Assembly (NCBI RefSeq): GCF_029267215.1
Contig: NZ_JARIDH010000081.1
Coordinates: 1 to 64,000, forward strand
Source of the DNA: Clostridium sp.
Lineage (GTDB): Bacteria > Bacillota > Clostridia > Clostridiales > Clostridiaceae
Direction of reading: 5' to 3'
DNA length: 64,000 nt
Part shown: positions 57,075 to 64,000 of the stretch, one piece after another
Position numbering within the stretch: the stretch's first letter is position 1
Layout of the letters: the number at the start of each line of letters is the position of its first letter
The notes under the pieces: model-generated
What the model was told of the DNA's origin: nothing
Database searches by the model: none
The model's input: the letters and a program-made list of their open reading frames with translations, nothing else
Program-made: the position numbers and the translations under genes

Positions 57075-58016
57075 GTGAAAATTAAAAAAATAAATATTCT
57101 AAGATTTATTTTGATAATAACTTCGTTAATTTATATTTTTTATTTAATTTCACGACAAGTATTATCAACTTATGGATTAGAGTTTAGACAGGATTTTAAA
57201 GATTTTATTACCTTAGATAAACTTATATTTATAGTGGTTTGGGGACTAATAGCTATTAAAAAAATTTGGAAGAATAGAGATAAAAAAATATTAAATAAGA
57301 TTTTTTATACATTTTTATGTTTTTTAAATTTTTTTGGTATAGTAGTTGTTATTGTTCTTATTCCATATGCTTTGGATGAAAATAGAGAAGATTTAGCATA
57401 TAGAGATGGGAATTTAGTGTTAGCTGTATCTACCTCTTCAATTCATCACTCATGGGTAAACTTTTATGAGCCTGTGAATGCTATTGTTAAGAAAAAGCTT
57501 AATATTAAGGAAATACTTGATGCAGATTATTATTATAGAGAATCTAAATTTTTAGAAAATCCAGATTTTGATATAAGTGAAGAATTTAATTTTAGAGTTT
57601 TAAATCCATGGAGTGCAAAGAAAAAATTTAGTCATAAAGTATTTAAGTATTTAGGAGACAAAACTTATGATTTTGGTGATATAGTAATTAAATTTAATAA
57701 AAGAGAAACATGGGTTAAAGAAGCTTTTATAAAAAGAAAGATAGTTAATTATAATGGTGTAAATATAATAGGTGAAAATATTAATACTATTAAAGAAAAT
57801 ATAAGCAAATTACAAAAAAGCAATAATGATATTATTATATACAAGGAATTTTTAGATGAAAAAGGTAACAGGAATGTTGAACTTATTAATAAGTATAGAT
57901 ATACCGCTAAGGATGAGTATAGCCTACGTTATTATAACACTACTTTAATTCTTGATAATAATGGAATAGTTACTTCAGTTAAATATTTAAATGATTTTTG
58001 GGAAGATTTAGATTAG
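57075..58016 (+). CDS. Hypothetical membrane protein
   Basis: I do not recognise this family. The 313-residue protein starts at GTG 57075 (GGAGGT at 57060-57065). It has three N-terminal hydrophobic segments (about 10-28, 45-62, 78-100) and a soluble region of about 210 residues rich in Lys, Asn and aromatic residues. That region includes RDGNLVLAVSTSSIHHSW and GDIVIKFNKRETWVKEAF. The soluble part probably faces outside. The gene stands alone between the HAD phosphatase and the merR-type gene. Confidence 0.72.
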   Translation: MKIKKINILRFILIITSLIYIFYLISRQVLSTYGLEFRQDFKDFITLDKLIFIVVWGLIAIKKIWKNRDKKILNKIFYTFLCFLNFFGIVVVIVLIPYALDENREDLAYRDGNLVLAVSTSSIHHSWVNFYEPVNAIVKKKLNIKEILDADYYYRESKFLENPDFDISEEFNFRVLNPWSAKKKFSHKVFKYLGDKTYDFGDIVIKFNKRETWVKEAFIKRKIVNYNGVNIIGENINTIKENISKLQKSNNDIIIYKEFLDEKGNRNVELINKYRYTAKDEYSLRYYNTTLILDNNGIVTSVKYLNDFWEDLD

Positions 58017-58048
58017 GAGTTATAGACTTATTAAATAAAATTGAGAGT

Positions 58049-58100
58049 GTGGTGAGAAATAGTTGTCAATTCAAAAAGAGAAAAAATATGATAAAACTTG
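58049..58100 (+). repeat. 52-bp repeat, copy 2 (upstream of the merR-type gene)
   Basis: 45 of 52 positions agree with 29521-29572, ungapped. It lies 74 nt before the regulator's ATG. The long-range inverted pairing seen at aroF is not conserved here. Confidence 0.8.
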
Positions 58101-58174
58101 TGGTAAGTATGGAACTATCAAAAAAAGGTTTAAAGTTAAAGATTTTTTTAGATTTTTGGAAATGGTGAGTTGAA

Positions 58175-58999
58175 ATGAAGGACAGATTAACAGTTGGTGA
58201 GTTTGCAAAGCTTAAAAATATTACGGCTGAAACTTTAAGGTATTATGATAGAGTTGGACTTTTTAAACCAGAGACAATTGATGAAAACACAGGATATAGA
58301 TATTATTCCATAAGGCAATATGAAAAATTAGGAACTATTTTAGAACTTCGTCAGTTGGGAATGAGTATTGATGAAATTAAAAAATACTTTGATAATAGGA
58401 ATTTAAATCAATCTATTACCCTTTTAAAGGAGAAGTATGAGGAACTTAAGGAAAAAATAAAGGAGTTAGAAGCTTTAGAGAAAAGTACAAAGGAAAAAAT
58501 AAAGCATTTAGAATTTGTTTCTAAGGTGAATGAATCTGATGAAATAATAATAAAAGAAATTGAAGAGAGATATATTATTACTTTTGACAGAGTTGGAAGA
58601 AATGATGTGGAGTTAAGTTATTTATGTTTAGGCTTAGAAAATGAACTTAATGAAATTGCACCAATAGTTGGAACTAATAGATATGGAGCAATAATAGAGC
58701 CAAGTTGTAATGATGAGGATATAAATACTTGTAAATCCTTTAAAGTTTTTATTTTTCTTAAGAGTAAAGAAAATATAAATAAAGAAAAACTAAAAATAAT
58801 AAAGGGTGGAAAGTATGTCTGTATGTATTATAAAGGGATTATTTATGATGTTAAACAAAAATTAGATAAGATGTTTGAATTTATAAATAAAAATGGCTAT
58901 GAAATTTGTGGAGATATAATACAAATTATACAAATAGATATAAGTGTAACTGATAGAAGTGAAGAGGAATTATTTGAAATACAAATTCCTATAAAATAA
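58175..58999 (+). CDS. MerR-family regulator with GyrI-like effector domain
   Basis: BmrR/Mta-like regulator of 274 residues. The MerR DNA-binding domain (about 1-75) has TVGEFAKLKNITAETLRYYDRVGLFKPE and TGYRYYS. A coiled coil (about 78-118, KEKYEELKEKIKELEALEKS) is the dimer antiparallel helix. A C-terminal GyrI-like effector domain (about 120-274) is expected to bind hydrophobic drugs. Its downstream neighbour is a MATE pump whose promoter has the MerR-type 19-bp spacer, a typical pair. Confidence 0.92.
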   Translation: MKDRLTVGEFAKLKNITAETLRYYDRVGLFKPETIDENTGYRYYSIRQYEKLGTILELRQLGMSIDEIKKYFDNRNLNQSITLLKEKYEELKEKIKELEALEKSTKEKIKHLEFVSKVNESDEIIIKEIEERYIITFDRVGRNDVELSYLCLGLENELNEIAPIVGTNRYGAIIEPSCNDEDINTCKSFKVFIFLKSKENINKEKLKIIKGGKYVCMYYKGIIYDVKQKLDKMFEFINKNGYEICGDIIQIIQIDISVTDRSEEELFEIQIPIK

Positions 59000-59000
59000 A

Positions 59001-59033
59001 CCTTGACATTTGTGTTACACAAAGGTTTAAAAT
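59001..59033 (+). promoter_or_regulatory. MerR-type promoter/operator of the MATE gene
   Basis: TTGACA (59003-59008) and TAAAAT (59028-59033) are separated by 19 bp rather than 17, as in MerR-regulated promoters. The spacer holds the dyad TTGTGTTACACAA, and an outer pair AAACCTT/AAGGTTT overlaps both hexamers. The regulator would untwist this DNA when it binds its effector. Confidence 0.85.
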
Positions 59034-59076
59034 AGTCTTCGGCAAAAAGATTTAAATTTGAGGGAGGCTATAATTT

Positions 59077-60417
59077 ATGAAAAACAATATATTAGGAACA
59101 GAAAAAATGTCTAGTTTATTTATTAAGTTTATGATACCAGCAGTAATTTCTATGGTTATAGCTGGAACACAAACAATAATAGATGGTATATTTTTAGGAA
59201 ATTTTGTTGGGCCAGATGCAATGGCCAGTGTAAATATTGTACAACCATTCATGCAAATTTTAACTGGGTGTGGATTTATAATAAGTATTGGTTCTTTAAG
59301 TTTTATAGGGAGAAGTTTAGGAGAAGGAAAGAAGGAAGAGGCTCAAAATATTTTTAGAACTTCTTTTTTAGTCATTATACTAATTTCTATTCTTATAATG
59401 TTATTTGGAGAATTATTTAATAATGGAATAGCCATAGCTTTAGGGGCAAATGAGGAATTATTATCAGGAGTTAAAAGTTATATAAGAATAATTTCAATGT
59501 TCTCCCCTTTTATAGGATTAATGTTTTTGTTTGGATTTGTAAATAGAGTAGTTGGAAGACCAGACTTATATTTAAAAGGGATGATTTTAAGTGTCTGTGT
59601 TAATGTGGTTTTAGATTATTTACTTATAAAAGAATTTGGACTTGGGGTTAAGGGGGCAGCCTTTGCAACAGGTTTAGCTTATACCTCAGCTCTTTTAATA
59701 GTTATAAAACCGATGATTAATAAAAGAAACACTATAAATATATTTAAAGGTAAATTTAATAAAAAATTTATATGGCCAGTTATATATAATGGATCAGCAG
59801 AGGGAGTAGTTTCTCTTGCTTCTGCCATAACCTCCTATGTGTTTAATATGACATTTATGAAAATAGCTGGGGCAGATGGAGTGGCTGCATTTACAACAAT
59901 AAATTATATAGGGCAGTTTGGTACACTTATAATGTTTGGAATATCAGATGGAATAGTTCCAATAGTAAGTTTCAATCATGGATATAGAAAAAGTGAAAGA
60001 GTTAATAAGGCCTTAAATGTGGCAATAAAATTAAACTTAGTAGTTGGAATAATATTATTTTTAACATTATTTATCTTTGGAAAAGAACTTATAGTTATGT
60101 TTGCAGGTGAAAATAAAGAAATACTTAAATTAGCAGTGGATGGTTCAAAAATATATGCAATATCATTTTTATTATGTGGATTTAATATAATAAAAGCTGG
60201 ATATTTCACAGCAGTAGGTAATTCAATGGCAGCCGTAATCATAGCAGCCTCTAGAGGAATAATATTTATATTACTAGGAATGGCAATTTTACCAAGCTTA
60301 ATTGGAATATCAGGAGTTTGGTTAACAGTTCCTTTCTCAGAAATAATGACAGTTTTAATTAGCGTAGGCTTAACTAAGCTAAGTAATAGAAATTTAGCTT
60401 TAGAAATGGTAGCTTAA
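59077..60417 (+). CDS. MATE-family multidrug efflux transporter
   Basis: Cation-coupled multidrug exporter of 446 residues with twelve predicted transmembrane segments and the internal two-fold repeat of the MATE/DinF family. N-terminal region: MSSLFIKFMIPAVISMVIAGTQ and DGIFLGNFVGP. The repeat in the second half: IYNGSAEGVVSLASAI. GAGGGAGG precedes the ATG. It is controlled by the upstream MerR-type regulator, so it is probably induced by the drug it exports. It lacks any auxiliary domain. Confidence 0.93.
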   Translation: MKNNILGTEKMSSLFIKFMIPAVISMVIAGTQTIIDGIFLGNFVGPDAMASVNIVQPFMQILTGCGFIISIGSLSFIGRSLGEGKKEEAQNIFRTSFLVIILISILIMLFGELFNNGIAIALGANEELLSGVKSYIRIISMFSPFIGLMFLFGFVNRVVGRPDLYLKGMILSVCVNVVLDYLLIKEFGLGVKGAAFATGLAYTSALLIVIKPMINKRNTINIFKGKFNKKFIWPVIYNGSAEGVVSLASAITSYVFNMTFMKIAGADGVAAFTTINYIGQFGTLIMFGISDGIVPIVSFNHGYRKSERVNKALNVAIKLNLVVGIILFLTLFIFGKELIVMFAGENKEILKLAVDGSKIYAISFLLCGFNIIKAGYFTAVGNSMAAVIIAASRGIIFILLGMAILPSLIGISGVWLTVPFSEIMTVLISVGLTKLSNRNLALEMVA

Positions 60418-60480
60418 TATAGAATAATAGCTAAAGCAAAGAAAAAATAACTTCGCTTCTTAAAGCTATTATTATTCAAT

Positions 60481-60556
60481 ATTCAATGAAACTCTAAACT
60501 ACTTATTAAGATGGTTAAAAAGTTTTATCTAAAATAAACACTAGTTTAAAAGAGAT
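60481..60556 (-). repeat. Palindromic intergenic repeat, long reverse copy
   Basis: TTCAATGAAACTCTAAACTACTTATTAAGATGGTTAAAAAGTTTTATCTAAAATAAACACTAGTTTAAA: the fullest reverse copy. It defines the extended central part (ACTCTAAACTACTTATTAAG) beyond the core. (Key parts: TTAAGATGG, ATCTAAAATAAACACTAG.). Confidence 0.78.
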
Positions 60557-60568
60557 ATATGTATAAAA

Positions 60569-60607
60569 AGAGTTGTATCAGTCATGAGTATTGATACAAC
60601 TTTTTTA
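60569..60607 (+). terminator. Terminator downstream of the MATE gene
   Basis: AGTTGTATCA / TGATACAACT, loop of 11 nt, six T residues. Confidence 0.9.
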
Positions 60608-60737
60608 TGTTTATAATATTTTTATGGTGAAATATTACTTAAGTTTATTTGATAAAAATATGATGATATACTAAAATTAGTTGTTAACTAAAGTTTTGAT
60701 TAATAAAAAACTAAGCATGATAAGGTGGTATGGCTTT

Positions 60738-60914
60738 ATGAAAAAATGTTTTTACTGTGGAAAAGATTTAGAGAAAGAACCAAAAGAAAATTATGTTGAT
60801 AATAAGGTAGGATATTTTTGTAATGATGATCATTTCTATAAATACCTAGATTCATTATCAAAGGAAGAATACATAGAAGTACAAAATTCTTTTTGTGTAT
60901 GTAGTGATGATTAA
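60738..60914 (+). CDS. Small cysteine-rich protein (zinc-ribbon-like)
   Basis: Protein of 58 residues with CFYCGKDL near the start, YFCNDDHFY in the middle, and FCVCSDD at the C terminus: three Cys-rich points suggesting a zinc-binding ribbon. ATG 60738 follows AAGGTGG at 60721-60727. Function unknown. Small zinc ribbons of this type occur next to many regulators, and it need not relate to the following restriction gene. Confidence 0.75.
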   Translation: MKKCFYCGKDLEKEPKENYVDNKVGYFCNDDHFYKYLDSLSKEEYIEVQNSFCVCSDD

Positions 60915-60927
60915 TTTTGAAAATTGA

Positions 60928-61010
60928 TTCTGTTTTAATATAATGTTTATTTTAAGTATCAGCAAGATAAAGTTAATTTTATAGAGAATTTATATTGAAA
61001 ACAGAGCCTA
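60928..61010. repeat. Degenerate palindromic repeat with clear ends
   Basis: TTCTGTTTTAATATAATG at the left and TATTGAAAACAGAGCC at the right form terminal inverted repeats like those at 21171; the core is worn (TTTATTTTAAGTAT). Confidence 0.6.
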
Positions 61011-61044
61011 AAATTTTAATAATAGAAATATAAATTATAAGAAT

Positions 61045-61085
61045 AAACCTTCTTCACATTTATTGTGTAAGAAGGTTTTTATTTT
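61045..61085 (+). terminator. Terminator after the small Cys-rich gene
   Basis: AAACCTTCTTCACA / TGTGTAAGAAGGTTT (one bulge), then T tract. Confidence 0.9.
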
Positions 61086-61245
61086 TTATATTTAAAATAT
61101 AATATGTATATTTTCTATTAACAAACATTATTGGTATAATATGATTATAAAAATAGATAAAAATTAGTTTAAAGTTTCTATATATTTTAAATGAGTTATT
61201 AAAAATGGGAATTTTAAACAGGTTATAGGGAGAGAGTTTTTAATA

Positions 61246-64000
61246 ATGACTTATCAAAGTGAACATGAATTAGAAGAATTATTAATTAATCAATTAGTTA
61301 ATCAAGGATATGAAAGAGTTACTATAACTGATGAAGTAGTTTTAGAGTCAAACTTTAGAAAAGTTTTATTTCAGTTTAACAAGGAAAAGTTAGAGGGAGT
61401 AGATTTTACTGATAAAGAGTTTGAGAGAATACTTATTCATTTAAAAAAGAAGAGTGTTTTTAATAGTGCTAAGATTTTTAGGGACAAGTTTATTCTTGAG
61501 AGAGAAGATGGAAATAAGGTTTATATAGAATTTTTTGATAGCAAGGACTGGCATAAAAACATATTCCAAGTTACTAATCAGGTAACTATGGAGAGCAAGT
61601 ATGTTAACAGGTATGATGTTACTATTCTTATTAATGGATTACCTATGGTTCAAATAGAGTTAAAGAGAAGAGGGAAGGATTTTAAGGAAGCTTTTAACCA
61701 AATAGAAAGATATAGAAGACATTCTTTTAAAGGTTTATATAGATACATACAATGTTTTGTTGTTAGTAATGGTGTTGATACTAAGTATTATTCTAATAGT
61801 GATAAGGAGATTAAACTTGATTTTACTTTTTTCTGGAGTGATGAAGAAAATAAGAGAATAACTAATCTTAGAGATTTTGCAGAGTCATTCTTAGATAAAC
61901 ATATGTTAAATAAGATTATAGCTAAATATATGATTATTAATGAGAGTGAAAAAAATCTTATGATTATGAGACCTTATCAGATATATGCAGTTGAAGCCTT
62001 AATGAAAAGGGCTAAAGAAACTAATAATAACGGATTTATTTGGCATACTACAGGGTCTGGAAAGACTTTAACTTCTTTTAAGGCAAGTCAGCTTTTAGCA
62101 GATGAAAAAGACATTAAAAAGGTATTTTTCTTAATAGATAGAAAGGACTTAGATACTCAAACTGTTGAGGAATTTAATAAGTTTGAAAAGGACTGTGTTG
62201 ATACAACTGATAATGTGAGAACTTTAATAAAGCAGATAGAGGATATAAACACAAGACTTATCGTAACAACAATACAAAAGTTAGCTAGACTTTTAAAATC
62301 AGAGAAGTATGCACATAGAATGGATAAATATAGAGAAGAAAAAGTTGTATTTATAATAGATGAATGTCATAGATCTCAATTTGGAGAAATGCATACAGCT
62401 ATAAATAAGCACTTTTCAAAGGCTCAATACTTTGGATTTACAGGAACACCAAGACTTAAAGAGAATAAGAGCCAGGATGGAAGAACTACAGCAGATATTT
62501 TTGATAAATGCTTACATAATTACTTAATAAAAGATGCAATTAACGACCATAATGTACTTGGATTCTCTGTTGAATATATTAAAACATTTGATGGACAAGT
62601 TAATGAGTATGACGATGAATATATAAAAGCTATAAATAAAGAAGAAGTCTTTATGAATGATGAACGTATAGAGAATATTGCTAAAGATATAATAAAAAAT
62701 CATGATAAAAAAACATCAGGAAGAAAGTTTTGTTCTCTTTTAACAGTTAAAAATATTTCAATGCTTGTAAAATATTATGATACTTTTAAATCTTTGGATC
62801 ATGATTTAAAGATTGCAGCAGTTTTTGCCTATGATGATAATGAAAATTTAGATGGTAAATGTGAGCATTCAAGAGAAAGTCTTGAAAGAATTATAAGTGA
62901 TTATAACAATATGTTTAAGGAAGAGGATTTAAACTTCTCAACTGATACTTTCCCAGAATATTTCAAGAGTTTATCTAAAAAACTTAAAAATGCAGAGATT
63001 GACATAGTTATAGTTGTAAATATGTTTTTAACAGGATTTGATAGTAAGCCACTTAATACTCTTTATGTAGATAAAAATTTAAAATATCATGGACTTGTGC
63101 AGGCTTATTCAAGAACTAACAGAGTATTAGATGCTACAAAGCCTTATGGTAATATAGTTTGTTATAGAAATTTAAAGAAGGAAACAGATGAGGCTATATG
63201 CCTTTTCTCAAAAACAGACAGCACAGATGTGGTATTAATGGAGAGCTTTGACCATTATTTAAATCTTTTTAAAGAAAAGCTTAATAGATTATATGAGGTG
63301 GCACCAACAATAGAATATATTGATTGTATGCAAGATGAAGTTGAGAAAAAAGATTTCGTGGAAGCATTTAGAGAGTTAACAAAGCAATTAACAAAGCTTA
63401 AAACCTTTGTTAAATTTGAATTTGATGAAAAAGAGTTAGGAATATCAGAGCAAAAATATGAAGATTATAAGAGTAAATACTTTACTATATATGAAGGGGT
63501 AAAAAATAGTGAAAAGACTTCTATATTAGTAGATATAGACTTTGGTATAGAGCTTATGCATACAGATAAAATAAATGTTAACTATATACTAAACCTAATA
63601 AGAAATATAGATTTTGACACAAAGGATAAAACTATAAGTGATGTGGAGAAAATCAAAAAATTATTAGATAATGCTGATAATGAGAATTTAAGACTTAAGT
63701 CAGATTTAATTAGAGAGTTTTTAGATAAGGTAATTCCTAATGCCACAAAAGAGGATTCAATAGATGAGATGTTTAATAACTTTTTGGAAACAAAAAGAGT
63801 GGATGAGATAGAAACTTTTTCAGAGGAAGTGGAACTTGATAAGTCTAAGATGAAGGAATATGTTTCAGAATATGAGTTTTCAGGAAGAATTGATGGTTCT
63901 GAAATAAAGGATAATTTAAAAGGAGGTCTTTTAAAGAAGAAAAGACTTTCAGAAAAGATAAAAAGCTTTATTGTAGACCATGTAAGGAAATTTAACTTTT
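61246..64000 (+). CDS. hsdR: Type I restriction enzyme R subunit (HsdR), 3' end beyond window
   Basis: Motor and nuclease subunit of a type I restriction-modification complex, 918 residues visible. The nuclease PD-(D/E)xK site has Asp124, Glu138 and Lys140 (in DVTILINGLP and IELKRRG). The SF2 motor has Walker A TTGSGKTLT with Lys273, the DEAD-like box DECH at 372-375, GFTGTP, and motif VI AYSRTNR. ATG 61246 has AGGGAGAG upstream. No stop codon occurs before 64000. The companion hsdM and hsdS genes should follow to the right; this is the start of a mobile defence locus. Confidence 0.95.
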   Translation, partial: MTYQSEHELEELLINQLVNQGYERVTITDEVVLESNFRKVLFQFNKEKLEGVDFTDKEFERILIHLKKKSVFNSAKIFRDKFILEREDGNKVYIEFFDSKDWHKNIFQVTNQVTMESKYVNRYDVTILINGLPMVQIELKRRGKDFKEAFNQIERYRRHSFKGLYRYIQCFVVSNGVDTKYYSNSDKEIKLDFTFFWSDEENKRITNLRDFAESFLDKHMLNKIIAKYMIINESEKNLMIMRPYQIYAVEALMKRAKETNNNGFIWHTTGSGKTLTSFKASQLLADEKDIKKVFFLIDRKDLDTQTVEEFNKFEKDCVDTTDNVRTLIKQIEDINTRLIVTTIQKLARLLKSEKYAHRMDKYREEKVVFIIDECHRSQFGEMHTAINKHFSKAQYFGFTGTPRLKENKSQDGRTTADIFDKCLHNYLIKDAINDHNVLGFSVEYIKTFDGQVNEYDDEYIKAINKEEVFMNDERIENIAKDIIKNHDKKTSGRKFCSLLTVKNISMLVKYYDTFKSLDHDLKIAAVFAYDDNENLDGKCEHSRESLERIISDYNNMFKEEDLNFSTDTFPEYFKSLSKKLKNAEIDIVIVVNMFLTGFDSKPLNTLYVDKNLKYHGLVQAYSRTNRVLDATKPYGNIVCYRNLKKETDEAICLFSKTDSTDVVLMESFDHYLNLFKEKLNRLYEVAPTIEYIDCMQDEVEKKDFVEAFRELTKQLTKLKTFVKFEFDEKELGISEQKYEDYKSKYFTIYEGVKNSEKTSILVDIDFGIELMHTDKINVNYILNLIRNIDFDTKDKTISDVEKIKKLLDNADNENLRLKSDLIREFLDKVIPNATKEDSIDEMFNNFLETKRVDEIETFSEEVELDKSKMKEYVSEYEFSGRIDGSEIKDNLKGGLLKKKRLSEKIKSFIVDHVRKFNF

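Overview
The window is low-GC, AT-rich Firmicute DNA. It reads as a Clostridium chromosome, most likely Clostridium perfringens or a very close relative. The reasons are gene content and protein character: a choloylglycine hydrolase very like the C. perfringens bile salt hydrolase family, a sortase-anchored GH101 endo-alpha-N-acetylgalactosaminidase, a reverse-domain rubrerythrin, a clostridial LonB, and AGGAGG-type ribosome binding sites nearly everywhere. The species call is inference from the sequence alone.

Layout. 1-8.6 kb is an origin-proximal housekeeping block: rpsF-ssb-rpsR, then mazG-like, yybS, gdpP, rplI, lonB and dnaB. 8.9-16.4 kb holds proC, a candidate Fur-controlled small RNA, and an amino-sugar locus. 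That locus has a mannose-family PTS (IIB, IIC, IID, IIA plus a YajC-like protein) and a GntR/UTRA regulator on the plus strand, and agaS, kbaY and a broken kbaZ remnant on the minus strand. 16.7-23.1 kb carries the two-subunit serine dehydratase (minus strand), purA, a NUDIX hydrolase, a DUF1858 redox protein, reverse rubrerythrin and an Fsa/TalC aldolase. 23.5-29.1 kb is one giant cell-wall-anchored GH101 mucin O-glycan hydrolase. 29.6-37.3 kb is the whole shikimate pathway to chorismate plus chorismate mutase (aroF, aroB, aroA, aroC, CM, aroE, aroK, aroQ).

37.4-43.3 kb is a regulatory and surface segment: an Mga-like regulator on the minus strand, a LytTR response regulator with a Cache/GHKL sensor kinase, and an IPKTG-anchored protein made largely of 16 ten-residue Pro/Glu/Lys repeats. 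43.7-50.3 kb has an orphan small protein, an ABC-2 exporter, bile salt hydrolase, and a T-box leader followed at a distance by an Lrp regulator and an aminotransferase. 50.3-60.9 kb is mixed: a membrane protein, GNAT, AlaX-type tRNA editing protein, GT2 glycosyltransferase, AI-2E-family transporter, HAD phosphatase, an unknown membrane protein, and a MerR regulator next to a MATE pump with a MerR-type 19-bp-spacer promoter. The window ends inside hsdR of a type I restriction system.

How parts work together. GH101 can release O-glycan disaccharide from mucin at the cell surface. The PTS-AgaS-KbaY set can import and catabolise N-acetylgalactosamine or galactosamine to triose phosphates, although no deacetylase or tagatose-6-phosphate kinase is in the window and the KbaZ partner is only a fragment. 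Bile salt hydrolase, the exporter and the MATE pump fit life in the gut.

The most interesting non-coding signals are three. First, a consensus promoter, a perfect 7-1-7 Fur box and an intrinsic terminator enclose a transcript of about 118 nt with no convincing ORF (9714-9867). Second, a dispersed family of short palindromic intergenic elements has about ten recognisable copies. Third, a separate 52-bp repeat lies just upstream of both aroF and the merR gene.
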